This document shows, one piece after another, positions 16,267 to 25,926 of a stretch of DNA of 64,000 bases. Source of the stretch: Pedobacter cryoconitis (GTDB taxonomy: Bacteria; Bacteroidota; Bacteroidia; Sphingobacteriales; Sphingobacteriaceae); NCBI RefSeq assembly GCF_014200605.1, contig NZ_JACHCE010000001.1, positions 558,001 through 622,000 on the forward strand, in the 5' to 3' direction. Every line of letters begins with the position of its first letter. Within the stretch, counting starts at the first letter, position 1. Made by a program: the position numbers and the translations under genes. The notes under the pieces were generated by a model. It saw nothing but the letters and a program-made list of their open reading frames with translations, did not search any database and was not told the origin of the DNA.

Positions 16267-16685
16267 TTGTCTTAAATAAAATTACCAGAGGTTGTTGATA
16301 CGTTAAATTTACAATAAATCTTTTTAAATAGCATCGAAGCTGTTTTTTTATCATTTATTGCTCACCCAAATTTAACATAAAAAGCTTTTCAAAAAAAGAA
16401 CTTTTTTCAAATTTTGGTGGAAGTTTTTCAAGGCCTTGCTGATCAGATCGATAGTCGGGCCCAAAAAAAAAGTGGTAAAGCTTTAACTTTACCACTTTTA
16501 ACACACAAATGAAACCTGAATTGAGATAAGTTTTAGGTTAGGTTAAAAATATCTTTTGCCAATTCTATAAGAACGCGTTTTACAAACTTTGTTTGTTTTA
16601 ATATCTATAACAAGTTTAATGCAATTTTCATTTCAAACGAATAATAGTTAGTAAGTGGTAGGTATCATTGAGTAAACGGTAAATT
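16267..16685. other. Intergenic region with one strong hairpin
   Basis: About 420 bases with no convincing gene. It contains the upstream region of the acidic protein gene, the minus-strand terminator at 16463-16499 and roughly 185 bases of uncharacterised sequence between that terminator and the histidine kinase stop. The latter is either a long 3' untranslated region or a short non-coding transcript. Confidence 0.6.
16463..16499 (-). terminator. Rho-independent terminator distal to the histidine kinase gene
   Basis: A 13-bp perfect stem (16468-16480 with 16487-16499, AAAAGTGGTAAAG) and 6-base loop, followed on the minus strand by Ts. It lies 187 bases beyond the kinase stop codon, unusually far for its own terminator. 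Confidence 0.85.
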
Positions 16686-19637
16686 CTACCTGTTTGGGAC
16701 TAAAATAGAGATAGTTGTACCCGAATTACCGTTCTGTTTAATGCTGATTTGTATAGGATTTGCTTCAATCTGGTTGATCAGATTGATCCTTTCCTGGGTC
16801 AGGCTCATGCCTTTACTCTCATGTTTGTCTCTTTTTACAAGGAGTGAATTGTCTATACCTATACCGTCATCAATGATTTGTATCAGTAAGTTATCATCTC
16901 CTTCTGGCTGAATAACAATGGATATTTTTCCTCCATCTTCTTTAGGCATCAGGCCATGCCAGATCGCATTTTCTATATAAGGCTGTAAAATCATGGACGG
17001 AATCATGGTCTCATCCTGATCGATTTCTTCTGAAATATGAATGGTATAATTGAACTTTTCTCCAAATCGTTTCTTTTCAAGTGTAAGGTAAAGAGAGAGG
17101 TATTCAATTTCTTCTTCTATGGATATAAAACTTTTGGTACAGATGTCCAGGTTTTTTCTGATCAGCCTTGCAAAACCTGTTAAGATCTTATTAGCTGATG
17201 AAGTATCTTTAGTATTGATATAATGCTGGATTGAATTCATCACGTTAAAAACGAAATGCGGATTCATCATCGCCTGCAATGCCTGTTGCTCCAGCATCAG
17301 TATTTTATTTTTCAATAATAACCGCTGCTGTTCTTTATCTTTTTGCTGTTGGGTTACAATAACGGCAATTTTATAGAAGCTTATGCTTGCGATTAAAAGG
17401 ATAAGGAATATAAACCACCAGGTTTGCCAGAAGTGTGCTTTTAAAACGAAACTTACAGCTACTGGTTTGCTCCACTGACTATTATTGGTCCTTGCACTGA
17501 GTTCAAATTTATAAATACCAGGTTCCAGAGAGGAGAATTCCAGTCTTCTGTTCCTGGTTTCTGTCCATGCATTGTTTTCTTTTAGTCTGTACCGGTATAG
17601 AATATAGTTGTTTTGAAAATCCAGGGCACTGTAATAAAAGGTAATATTGTTGTCTGCTGGTGCTAAATTGAAGGAGTCGGAGTTGATACTTAGTGGTTTC
17701 CTGTTATTGATGATTGCAGAAATCAAGACTTTTGGAACTTCTTTATTTCTGTCAAAAGGGGTATTGGCTAAGAAAACCAAACCATGATTGGTAGCAAAAT
17801 AGGCTGTATCCCTGTTGATATACAAATCGTTGATATCATTGTCCAGCAGGTTGTTGGTATATTCGAATGATTCGACCGGGTTTTTTCCGTTCAGGAAAAT
17901 CCTGTTGATACCGCCATTGGTAATTACCCAGACGTGGTCTTTTTGAATAAATATTTTTTTGCAGATATTGTTGGCCAGCCCGTCTTCTCTGGTGATCTGT
18001 CTGATCAGCAGATTGTCTTTGAAGAAAAGAAGTCCATATCCGTCTGTGGCCAATACTATGGTTCCGTCCGGCAACTGCGCAATATCACTAATCCTTTTAG
18101 TGAGCAGGGGGTGGCGCTGATAGTGTCTGATCAGTTTTCCTGATGATAATTCAGCGAGGCCATTGACGTTGGAAAACCAAAGATTATCGTCTTTGTCATA
18201 ATAAACGCGGTAAGCCCGGTTGCTAAAGAAGTTTTCTCCTTCTTTATAATTTGATGAGGTAAATGATAGTTTATGAAAGGGATCATTTAACATGACTACA
18301 CCAGATGACAGTGCCATGGAAAGCTGGTTTTTACTGCTGATACCAAAACTTTTGAGTACATAACCTGAGTTGTGGGTTTCCTGAAGATATCTGATGTCTT
18401 TTGCCTGGCTCTGCTGATTTGTATTGAACATTCCCAGGCCGTAATCAGAACTGAAAAAGATTGTTTTTCCACTGGAGTCAGTGCTGATCTGTTTAATGCT
18501 GTTGAATTTCTTCTTATCAGGAATATCAATGGTGATGACTTTGCGGGCAGGTTTACTCAGCATATTGATCTTCCCATTATCCAGTCCTAACCACAATCTG
18601 CCCTGATAATCCCTGATGACGCTTTTGACGATATTATTACTCAGGCCATAGTGATTATCTATAGTATAAATTCTTTTTGATTTTTTAGGCAGCATGTAGA
18701 TCCCGTTGCTTGTGGCAAACCACATGTTCTCTCTGTTGTCCCTGATGACCTGGTTAGTAGTGAGGTTATGAAGATAATGTGTTTTTGTGCCATCTGCTTC
18801 GAGATGATAGACTCCTGAATTGGTTGTTAACCACAATTCCTTTTGGCTTTCTGCATAGAAATATCCTGGATTATCGGCCAGTAAAGAACTATCAATCTTC
18901 ATGGTTAATATTTGACTTGCCCCGTTTTTGAAGTTTAATCCTTTTTTATCCAGAAAATACATCGTTCTGTCCGGCAGATTTTTGGCAGTTTTATAGGATA
19001 GCGAGTTGGCACTTATTTTGGTTTTGCTAAATTCTTTTCCGTCAAAAACGCGTAGGCAATGTGCACTTAATGCCCATATTCTGCCCGTTTGATCTTCGTA
19101 AATGAAAGTATTGATAAACTGGCTGGAAGGATCGGCAGAGGTGTATTTTGTTAATGATTTTCCATCCCATCTGGCCAGGAGGTTTTTGTTGGTTCCAAAC
19201 CAGATATTCCCTTTGCTGTCTTCAAAAAATGAAGTGACAACACCATTGAATTTTAAAAATTTAAGTAATTTATTATTGTTTTCATTGTAAATGACCCCGT
19301 TCTGAAAATAACTAAGCTGACCATTTAGTGCGGAGAACCAGATTCTGCCGGAACGATCTTCATTTAAACGGATAATCTGGTTGTCTGGCAATCCATCATC
19401 AATTGAAAACGTTTCAAATACTTTTCCGTCAAAACGGCTTACCCCAGCATCTGAAGCTACCCATATATATCCTTTTTTGTCTTGCAGGATAAAATAACAG
19501 CTGTTACTTGGCAGACCATCTTTGGTACTGTAATGTTTGATAAAAGTAGTCTGGGCATAGCAGTATACACTTGAAACAAGTAAAATAACTAAAAGAGTTA
19601 TTCCTTTAACAGGGAAAGCTTTTACTTTATTTATCAC
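16686..19637 (-). CDS. LytS/YehU-type sensor histidine kinase with periplasmic beta-propeller
   Basis: A membrane sensor kinase partnered with the LytTR regulator upstream. I chose the GTG at 19637 (983 residues). It overlaps the regulator stop by 11 bases and is followed directly by a signal peptide (ITLLVILLVSSVYCYAQ), whereas the frame from 19715 would overlap by 89 bases. Repeated Reg_prop blades fill about residues 30-640 (for example GYIWVASDAGVSRFDGK, GRIWFSALNGQL, NLWFSNVNGLAEL). A Y_Y_Y domain precedes one membrane helix (about 710-735). The His_kinase domain has phospho-His794 in MMNPHFVFNVMNSIQHYI and an ATPase motif IIDDGIGI. This layout senses a periplasmic signal, in relatives often a glycan; the ligand here is unknown. 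Confidence 0.92.
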   Translation of the reverse strand: MINKVKAFPVKGITLLVILLVSSVYCYAQTTFIKHYSTKDGLPSNSCYFILQDKKGYIWVASDAGVSRFDGKVFETFSIDDGLPDNQIIRLNEDRSGRIWFSALNGQLSYFQNGVIYNENNNKLLKFLKFNGVVTSFFEDSKGNIWFGTNKNLLARWDGKSLTKYTSADPSSQFINTFIYEDQTGRIWALSAHCLRVFDGKEFSKTKISANSLSYKTAKNLPDRTMYFLDKKGLNFKNGASQILTMKIDSSLLADNPGYFYAESQKELWLTTNSGVYHLEADGTKTHYLHNLTTNQVIRDNRENMWFATSNGIYMLPKKSKRIYTIDNHYGLSNNIVKSVIRDYQGRLWLGLDNGKINMLSKPARKVITIDIPDKKKFNSIKQISTDSSGKTIFFSSDYGLGMFNTNQQSQAKDIRYLQETHNSGYVLKSFGISSKNQLSMALSSGVVMLNDPFHKLSFTSSNYKEGENFFSNRAYRVYYDKDDNLWFSNVNGLAELSSGKLIRHYQRHPLLTKRISDIAQLPDGTIVLATDGYGLLFFKDNLLIRQITREDGLANNICKKIFIQKDHVWVITNGGINRIFLNGKNPVESFEYTNNLLDNDINDLYINRDTAYFATNHGLVFLANTPFDRNKEVPKVLISAIINNRKPLSINSDSFNLAPADNNITFYYSALDFQNNYILYRYRLKENNAWTETRNRRLEFSSLEPGIYKFELSARTNNSQWSKPVAVSFVLKAHFWQTWWFIFLILLIASISFYKIAVIVTQQQKDKEQQRLLLKNKILMLEQQALQAMMNPHFVFNVMNSIQHYINTKDTSSANKILTGFARLIRKNLDICTKSFISIEEEIEYLSLYLTLEKKRFGEKFNYTIHISEEIDQDETMIPSMILQPYIENAIWHGLMPKEDGGKISIVIQPEGDDNLLIQIIDDGIGIDNSLLVKRDKHESKGMSLTQERINLINQIEANPIQISIKQNGNSGTTISILVPNR

Positions 19638-20406
19638 TGGTGAAATTGGTGTATTGTTTGACTTTTTCTGCAAAAATGCTTGCCCTGCGCCTCGATACGG
19701 CAATTTTCTCTCCATTTTTCAGCAAAACTTCGAGGCCATTTCTGGAATTGTATTCTTTCAGGTAATTTAAGTTGACGATGCTTGATTTATGGATACGAAT
19801 GAATTGATTTTCTGGCAGAATCTCTTCATAATCTTTCAAAACTTTGGAGACGGTGATTTTATCCCTGTTATCCAGATGAAAGATGGAATAATTACTATCT
19901 GCCTCGATATGAATAATTTCATTGAGGTCAATTAATGTATATCCCTGTCCATTTGGTAAACTTAATTTTCGAATTTCTGTCCGGTCCGCTAAATTAATTG
20001 CTAAATTTTTTAAACGCTCATTCCGGTCAGTTTCCTGGTCAATCAAACGTATTAGCCTGGAAGCTTTTTCTACGGTTTCTTTCAGCTCATCAATGTCTAT
20101 TGGCTTGAGTAAATAGTCTAGTGCATTGGCTTTAATTGCCCGGAGTGCATACTGGTCATAGGCAGTCGTGAAAACCACTTGTGTATTGTTTAATTTAGCG
20201 TCTGGTATGAGTTCAAACCCGTTTTTACCAGGCATAGCAATGTCCAGGAAGATCAAATCCACCTCGTGTAAAGAGAGCAGTTCGCGTGCCTCATCTACTG
20301 ATTTTGCTATCCCTGAAATATGCACATTTTCACAGTTTTCCTGTAAGAGAAAATAAAGTGAAGAGCGCGCAAATTCTTCATCATCTACTATAATTACATT
20401 GAACAC
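19627..20406 (-). CDS. LytTR-family response regulator
   Basis: A 259-residue regulator starting at GTG. The receiver domain (1-120) has acidic residues Asp8/Asp9, phospho-Asp55 in LIFLDIAMPG, and Lys near 105 in YLLKPID. The C-terminal LytTR DNA-binding domain (about 150-250) includes IIHIEADSNYSIFHL and FIRIHKSSIVNLNYLKEYNSRNG. It is the first gene of a two-gene operon with the sensor kinase, overlapping its GTG start. A small palindrome (CAAGAA-TTT-TTCTTG, 20452-20466) sits about 46 bases upstream and could be an operator. The regulon cannot be told from sequence; the divergent ferritin-like genes are the nearest candidates. Confidence 0.93.
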   Translation of the reverse strand: MFNVIIVDDEEFARSSLYFLLQENCENVHISGIAKSVDEARELLSLHEVDLIFLDIAMPGKNGFELIPDAKLNNTQVVFTTAYDQYALRAIKANALDYLLKPIDIDELKETVEKASRLIRLIDQETDRNERLKNLAINLADRTEIRKLSLPNGQGYTLIDLNEIIHIEADSNYSIFHLDNRDKITVSKVLKDYEEILPENQFIRIHKSSIVNLNYLKEYNSRNGLEVLLKNGEKIAVSRRRASIFAEKVKQYTNFTSDK

Positions 20407-20560
20407 AAGCTGATATTTTATAAGGTGAAATTATCAAAAAAATAGGGGAGTCAAGAATTTTTCTTGCAAAGTCGAAAACCAAAGCGTTTTATCTACCGTA
20501 TGTCACAGTATAATCATGGGGGCCCTCACATTGTTGAACCATATTATAAAAATATTTCTT

Positions 20561-21277
20561 ATGAAAAGTTTACAAGAACAAGAGACAGAATTACTGCATC
20601 AGGAAAGCGGTATTCTGACTGCCAAACTGCAACGCAGATCTTTTCTGCAATATGCAGGAGCGGGGGTGGCAGGTGTGGCTTTAATAGCTGCTGGCTGTAA
20701 AAAAGATCATAATAATACTCCAGGGCTCGATACTGGTGTAGATTTAGGTAGCGGTGATATTGGTATATTAAACTATGCTTATGCACTGGAACAATTAGAG
20801 GGGGCATTTTATGCTGCTGTGATTGCAAGTCCTTATACTGGTATTTCTACTGCAGAACTTTCATTACTGACTGATATCAGGGATCATGAGCTTGCACATA
20901 GAGAGTTTTTCAAAAAAGCTTTAGGTGCAGGGGCAATTGTTGGTCTGGATGTGAATTTCTCTAGTATCAACTTTGCAGACAGAACGAGTGTATTAACAAC
21001 TGCCAAAGCATTTGAAGATCTTGGGGTTTCAGCTTATAACGGAGCTGGTAAACTGATCAAAACGGCAAAATATCTGGAGGTTGCAGGTAAAATTGTTTCT
21101 GTAGAAGCACGTCACGCCGCATTAATCCGTGATTTAATTTCCAATGGAAGTTTTGCTGACTCAACCGCCGTTGATGCCAATGGACTTGATGGTGCAAGAA
21201 CACCTATCCAGGTTTTAACCATAGCTAAGGCTTACCTTAAAACTCAAATTAACGCATCTAATTTACCTACTTCTTAA
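20561..21277 (+). CDS. Ferritin-like domain protein, Tat-exported lipoprotein
   Basis: A 238-residue protein starting at the ATG 20561; the frame open from 20516 would put 15 residues before the signal sequence. The N-terminus carries a twin-arginine motif (QRRSFLQYAG) and a lipobox (ALIAAGCKKD), predicting export of a folded protein and lipid anchoring. The ferritin-like four-helix domain (PF13668-like) has Glu and ExxH-type metal ligands: LEQLEGAFY, IRDHELAHREFF, AFEDLGVSAY and VEARHAALIRD. Likely binds a di-iron or di-manganese centre outside the cytoplasm. Its partner gene follows after 11 bases. Confidence 0.85.
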   Translation: MKSLQEQETELLHQESGILTAKLQRRSFLQYAGAGVAGVALIAAGCKKDHNNTPGLDTGVDLGSGDIGILNYAYALEQLEGAFYAAVIASPYTGISTAELSLLTDIRDHELAHREFFKKALGAGAIVGLDVNFSSINFADRTSVLTTAKAFEDLGVSAYNGAGKLIKTAKYLEVAGKIVSVEARHAALIRDLISNGSFADSTAVDANGLDGARTPIQVLTIAKAYLKTQINASNLPTS

Positions 21278-21288
21278 TTCTGGAAATC

Positions 21289-22119
21289 ATGAATATCATT
21301 AACATATTAGAAGAAATTGAAAAAGTGGATGCAGAAGTGTATGAACGTCTGAATCCACGCAGAGAGGCCATGAAATCATTTTATGGATTTGGATCAAAAG
21401 TAGCTTTGGCTGCGCTTCCAATGGCTCTGGGTTCTATGTTCAAAAAAGCTTATGGACAAACTACTACAAGTGTAATCGATGTATTGAACTTCGCTTTAAC
21501 TTTAGAATATATTGAATATAATTTTTATCAGACAGGTATCAATACCGCTGGATTAATTCCTGCCGGAACACCTGCTGTAGCAGCAATTAATAATATCCGT
21601 GATCATGAATTAGCACACGTTAATTTATTGAAAGGTGCAATTACTGGTTCTGGAGGTACTCCTGTATCTTATACTGCTGCATCTTTTGATTTTACTGCAA
21701 AAGGTAATTTTCCAGCTGTATTTACAGATTATCCAACTTTCTTAGCAGTAGCCCAGGTATTTGAAGATACTGGTGTAAGAGCTTATAAAGGTCAGGCTAC
21801 TGCACTGATGAGTAGCCCTAGTGTATTGCAAACTGCTTTACAAATTCACTCGGTTGAAGCGCGTCATGCTTCTCATATCCGTCAAATGCGTAAAGCACCT
21901 GCCGGCGGTGGATTGACTGCTTTAAAACCATGGATCACTGGTGCAAATGATAGTGGTGTTGCTGCTGCAGCTGCAAGTTATGCAGGTGAAGATAATGTAA
22001 CTCAATTAGATATTAATATTCCAGGTCTTGGATTCTCGGTGAATGCTTCTACTGAAGCATTTGATGAGCCATTAACAATGCCTCAGGTACTTGCAATTGC
22101 AAGTCTGTTTATCAAATAA
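21289..22119 (+). CDS. Second ferritin-like domain protein, tandem paralogue
   Basis: A 276-residue paralogue of the preceding gene with the same order of motifs: LEYIEYNFYQ, IRDHELAHVNLL, VFEDTGVRAYKG and VEARHASHIRQM. The N-terminus has paired arginines (NPRREAMKSFYGFGSK) followed by a hydrophobic stretch ending in AYGQ, which looks like a Tat-type signal cleaved by signal peptidase I; no lipobox cysteine is present. Identity between the two is clearest in the metal-ligand helices. They form a two-gene operon with a terminator, and probably work together as an extracytoplasmic metal-binding pair. Role unknown. Confidence 0.85.
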   Translation: MNIINILEEIEKVDAEVYERLNPRREAMKSFYGFGSKVALAALPMALGSMFKKAYGQTTTSVIDVLNFALTLEYIEYNFYQTGINTAGLIPAGTPAVAAINNIRDHELAHVNLLKGAITGSGGTPVSYTAASFDFTAKGNFPAVFTDYPTFLAVAQVFEDTGVRAYKGQATALMSSPSVLQTALQIHSVEARHASHIRQMRKAPAGGGLTALKPWITGANDSGVAAAAASYAGEDNVTQLDINIPGLGFSVNASTEAFDEPLTMPQVLAIASLFIK

Positions 22120-22144
22120 TATTTTTTGAATGGGGATATAATGT

Positions 22145-22179
22145 GAAGGAAGAGAGTGTAAAACTCCCTTCCTTTTTTT
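22145..22179 (+). terminator. Terminator of the ferritin-like operon
   Basis: Stem GGAAG-GAGT with ACTC-CTTCC (22148-22172, one mismatch), followed by seven Ts. Confidence 0.8.
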
Positions 22180-22188
22180 ATGGAATGA

Positions 22189-23313
22189 CTAATAGTTAAT
22201 CACCTGTTCTTCTAAATGTTCTGGAAGATCACGATAATTATACTGCTGACCTCTTAATTGAGGCTCAAAACCAGCTTCTCTGATAGCATCCTGTATTCCT
22301 TTTGCTGTAAAACGGTGTGGTGCACCTGCAGCAGAAACTACGTTTTCTTCAATCATGATAGAGCCAAAATCATTGGCACCTGCATGTAAACAGAGCTGCG
22401 CTACATTTTTACCTACTGTCAGCCATGAAGCTTGTATATTTTTTACGTTTGGAAGCATAATTCTGCTCAATGCAAGCATTCTTACGTATTCATCTCCCGA
22501 AACATCATTGGTAATTCCTCTTAAACGTTTTAATAGAGTACCGTCATCCTGAAATGGCCATGGAATAAAGGCTAAAAACCCTTTGGCATGTGCTGGTTTT
22601 TCACTTTGTACTTCTCTGATCCATACCAGATGTTCAAAACGTTCATCTATAGTTTCCACATGACCAAACATCATGGTTGCAGAAGTCGTGATATCCAGCT
22701 GGTGAGCTGCACGCATTACATCCAGCCATTCCTGGCCGCCACATTTTCCTTTGGAGATCAATCTGCGAACCCTGTCATTCAGAATTTCTGCACCTGCACC
22801 AGGTAAAGAATCCATACCTGCCTCTTTCAAAGCACTTAAAACTTCTGTATGGGTAAGTTTCTCCAGTTTCGCAACATGTGCAATTTCTGGTGGGCCTAAA
22901 GCGTGTAATTTTAGATCAGGGTAAAGCTCTTTTAATTTTCTGAACAGATCAGCGTAAAATTTAAGTCCAAGATCAGGGTGATGGCCGCCCTGAAGCAATA
23001 ACTGATCACCGCCAAGACGGAAAGTTTCTTCAATTTTAACTTTATAGGTCTCTATATCTGTGATATAACTTTCGTCATGTCCCGGTCTTCTGAAAAAATT
23101 GCAAAACTTACAGTTGGCAATACAAACATTGGTTGTATTGACATTTCTATCAATTTGCCAGGTAACTTTTCCGCTTGGCACTTGCTTTTTTCTCAGCTCA
23201 TTGGCAACAAAAGCTAAATCAGCTGTAGATGCATTGTGGTACAAAAACACGCCTTCTTCTTTAGTTAAAAAGTCGAATTGCAGGGCCCTTTGTAATAATT
23301 CGGCAGTATTCAT
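22189..23313 (-). CDS. mqnC: Cyclic dehypoxanthinyl futalosine synthase (menaquinone biosynthesis)
   Basis: A 374-residue radical SAM enzyme of the futalosine menaquinone pathway. It cyclises dehypoxanthinyl futalosine, forming the carbon skeleton later converted to the naphthoquinone ring. The radical SAM cysteines are Cys64, Cys68 and Cys71 in CIANCKFC, and conserved downstream blocks include GGDQLLLQGGHHPDL, GAGAEIL and MMFGHVET. It implies that this organism makes menaquinone by the futalosine route. Single gene, no other mqn genes in the window; ATG start at 23313. Confidence 0.95.
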   Translation of the reverse strand: MNTAELLQRALQFDFLTKEEGVFLYHNASTADLAFVANELRKKQVPSGKVTWQIDRNVNTTNVCIANCKFCNFFRRPGHDESYITDIETYKVKIEETFRLGGDQLLLQGGHHPDLGLKFYADLFRKLKELYPDLKLHALGPPEIAHVAKLEKLTHTEVLSALKEAGMDSLPGAGAEILNDRVRRLISKGKCGGQEWLDVMRAAHQLDITTSATMMFGHVETIDERFEHLVWIREVQSEKPAHAKGFLAFIPWPFQDDGTLLKRLRGITNDVSGDEYVRMLALSRIMLPNVKNIQASWLTVGKNVAQLCLHAGANDFGSIMIEENVVSAAGAPHRFTAKGIQDAIREAGFEPQLRGQQYNYRDLPEHLEEQVINY

Positions 23314-23364
23314 ACAGCAAATATACCATTTGTTCTGCTGTTTTTATTTCACGAAATTATCACA

Positions 23365-23393
23365 TTTAGCCAAAATCATTATTCCTATATTTG
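23365..23393 (+). promoter_or_regulatory. Probable promoter of the M16 protease pair
   Basis: Exact -7 box TATATTTG (23386-23393), with TTTA (23365-23368) as a weaker -33 candidate at 17-base spacing. It lies 17 bases before the ATG, which supports the short start of the protease. Confidence 0.55.
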
Positions 23394-23410
23394 GCAGTAT
23401 ATATATTTTT

Positions 23411-24655
23411 ATGGTAGATTTTAATCGTTTTACACTAGCTAATGGGTTACGTGTTCTGGTGCACGAAGATGATACAACTCCTATGGCTGTATTGAATATC
23501 TTATATGATGTAGGTGCAAGAGATGAGGAAGAGGGTAAAACCGGTTTTGCGCATCTTTTTGAGCATCTTATGTTTGGAGGATCAGTGAATATACCAAGCT
23601 ATGATGAGCCTTTGCAAAGAGTGGGAGGAGAAAATAATGCTTTCACGAGTAATGATATTACAAATTATTATGTCACTTTACCGGCTACTAATATTGAAAC
23701 GGCTTTCTGGTTGGAAAGTGACCGGATGTTAAGTCTTGCTTTTTCTGAGAAAAGTCTGGAAACACAACGTAATGTGGTTTGTGAAGAATTTAAGCAAAGA
23801 TATTTAAATCAGCCTTATGGCGATGTATGGTTGAAATTAAGACCGCTCGCCTATAAAAAACATGCCTATCGCTGGGCAACCATAGGACAGGATCTTGCGC
23901 AAATCGAAAATGCTTCGATGGATGATGTAAAGGCCTTCTTTAAAAAGCATTATAATCCGCAGAATGCCATTATGGTAGTGGGTGGAAATGTGAAAACTGA
24001 AGAGATTAAGTTATTGGCAGAGAAATGGTTTAGTCCTATTCCTGCTGGTGATAAATATGTGAGAAATTTACCTCAGGAACCTGTTCAGAAAGATGCACGT
24101 AAAGAAACTGTTCATGCTAATGTGCCTTTAAATGCATTTTACATGGCTTTTAAGATGCCTGCACGCAGAGATGCTGATTACCAGGTTTATGACCTTTTAT
24201 CTGATGTGCTTTCTCAGGGACAATCTTCGAGATTATATAATAGCTTGTTGAAAGAACAGCAATTGTTCAGTGATATTCATGCTTATATTACCAGTAGCCT
24301 GGATGAGGGATTGTTTATCGTAGAAGGAAAACTGAGTGAGGGTGTAGAGATAGAAACTGCTGAGAAAGCTGTTTGGGCAGAATTGGATAAGATTGCTACG
24401 GAAGAGGTGAGCCAGATCGAATTGACAAAAGTGAAAAATAAGTCGGAGTCTATCATGGTATTTGCTGAAATGAGCCTCCTTGATAAAGCAATGAATCTTG
24501 CTTATTATGAGTTATTGGGTGATGCTGAAGGGTTAAACACTGAAATTCAGAAATATCTTGCTGTTGATGCGGCAAGAATACTTCAGGCTGCCAAAAAGAC
24601 TTTCGTTAGAGAGCAATGTTCAACTTTATACTATTTAACTTCAGAGAATGCTTAA
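23411..24655 (+). CDS. M16-family zinc metallopeptidase, active subunit
   Basis: A 414-residue pitrilysin/processing-peptidase-like enzyme. The frame is open from 23099, but the promoter box and family alignment place the start at 23411 (MVDFNRFTLANGLRV). The inverted zinc motif HxxEH is His48-Leu-Phe-Glu51-His52 in FAHLFEHLMF, with the downstream zinc Glu expected around VVCEEFKQRY. It overlaps the next gene by 8 bases. It probably forms an alpha-beta pair with that gene, as in mitochondrial-type and bacterial M16B enzymes, degrading peptides. No signal peptide is visible, so it is likely cytoplasmic. Confidence 0.93.
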   Translation: MVDFNRFTLANGLRVLVHEDDTTPMAVLNILYDVGARDEEEGKTGFAHLFEHLMFGGSVNIPSYDEPLQRVGGENNAFTSNDITNYYVTLPATNIETAFWLESDRMLSLAFSEKSLETQRNVVCEEFKQRYLNQPYGDVWLKLRPLAYKKHAYRWATIGQDLAQIENASMDDVKAFFKKHYNPQNAIMVVGGNVKTEEIKLLAEKWFSPIPAGDKYVRNLPQEPVQKDARKETVHANVPLNAFYMAFKMPARRDADYQVYDLLSDVLSQGQSSRLYNSLLKEQQLFSDIHAYITSSLDEGLFIVEGKLSEGVEIETAEKAVWAELDKIATEEVSQIELTKVKNKSESIMVFAEMSLLDKAMNLAYYELLGDAEGLNTEIQKYLAVDAARILQAAKKTFVREQCSTLYYLTSENA

Positions 24656-25922
24656 CCGAACCCTTATACCTGAATCAAGACAGGTAAATGATATCAATTT
24701 TATTGCTCCGCAAAAACAGGAATTAGCTAACGGAATTAAGGTGTTTACGGTGAATGCCGGAAAACAGGAGCTTGTCCGTATAGAATTTGTATTTGAAAAT
24801 GTAAACTGGGACCAGTCTAAACCATTACAGGCAATCGCTGTAAACCATTTGATTAATAATGGTACAGATAAGCTTACAGCAAGGGAAATTGCTGATCAGG
24901 TAGATTATTATGGTGCATTTCTGCAAACTGATTATGGTGCTGATCAATCGAGTATCAAGATATATACACTGAATAAACACCTGGGATCGGTATTGCCTAT
25001 TTTGTGGTCTGTATTGAATGAGAGTATTTTTCCTCAGCAAGAACTGGATATCTTTAAACAAAATCAGCAGCAGTCACTTAAGGTAAGCTTGCAGAAGAAT
25101 GATTTTGTGGCCAGAAAGAACTTTGCCCATGCTATTTTCGGGACTTCAACTTATGGTTCTGATATTAATGTAGAAGATTACCAGAAAATCGAAAGAGCTG
25201 ATCTGGTTGCATATTTCAGTGCTGCCTATAAGCCTGAAAACTGTACCATATTTGTTGCCGGAAAATTTGAAGCAGCTGAATTTGATTTGCTAAACGCAAA
25301 TTTTGGTAAAGGATGGAATAATCAGGCGGAGTCAAAAATTAATGAGTTCTCTTTTGATAGTACTATAAAAGGCGAAGTTTTTATTGAACGTCCTGATGCT
25401 ATTCAGTCTGCTATCAGAATGGGGACTTTAAGTATCAACAGATCTCATGCTGATTTTGCAGGTTTTCAGGTGATGAACTGTCTTTTGGGAGGGTATTTTG
25501 GTTCAAGACTGATGGCAAATATCCGTGAAGATAAAGGTTATACTTATGGGATTGGTTCTGCTATTGTTTCTTTAAAAGATGCGGGATACTTTTTCATCGC
25601 AACAGAGGTTGGAGCAGATGTTTGTACCAGTGCACTAAATGAAATAGAGAAGGAAATTTCTTTACTGAAATCAGATTTAGTTGCCGAAGAAGAGCTGAGC
25701 CTTGTGCGTAATTATATGCTAGGTTCAATGCTTGGAAGTCTGGAAAATGCTTTCTCTCATGCTGATAAATTCAAAAACATCTATTTCTCAGGCCTTGGGT
25801 ATGACTATTATGATAATTATATTCAAACTGTAAAATCGATTACGGCCGAAGAGTTAAAAACTCTGGCTAATAAATATCTGAATACTGAAGACTTTACTAA
25901 AGTTGTGGTAGGGAAGAAGTAA
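24648..25922 (+). CDS. M16-family peptidase-like protein, inactive partner subunit
   Basis: A 424-residue protein with the M16 fold but no HxxEH: the corresponding segment reads AIAVNHLINNGTDKLTA, so no zinc site is possible. It keeps the arginine/tyrosine substrate motif of the non-catalytic subunits (MANIREDKGYTYGIGS, near residue 295). Translation overlaps the active subunit by 8 bases, which supports equal production and a heterodimer. It probably contributes to substrate binding rather than chemistry. Confidence 0.9.
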   Translation: MLNRTLIPESRQVNDINFIAPQKQELANGIKVFTVNAGKQELVRIEFVFENVNWDQSKPLQAIAVNHLINNGTDKLTAREIADQVDYYGAFLQTDYGADQSSIKIYTLNKHLGSVLPILWSVLNESIFPQQELDIFKQNQQQSLKVSLQKNDFVARKNFAHAIFGTSTYGSDINVEDYQKIERADLVAYFSAAYKPENCTIFVAGKFEAAEFDLLNANFGKGWNNQAESKINEFSFDSTIKGEVFIERPDAIQSAIRMGTLSINRSHADFAGFQVMNCLLGGYFGSRLMANIREDKGYTYGIGSAIVSLKDAGYFFIATEVGADVCTSALNEIEKEISLLKSDLVAEEELSLVRNYMLGSMLGSLENAFSHADKFKNIYFSGLGYDYYDNYIQTVKSITAEELKTLANKYLNTEDFTKVVVGKK

Positions 25923-25926
25923 GAAG

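Noticed and set aside
19638..19715. Longer N-terminus of the histidine kinase
   Set aside because: It would overlap the regulator by 89 bases and place 26 polar residues before the signal peptide; the GTG at 19637 fits better.
23099..23410. N-terminal extension of the M16 protease frame
   Set aside because: It is antisense to mqnC, contains no family sequence, and a promoter box lies at 23386-23393, so the true start is 23411.
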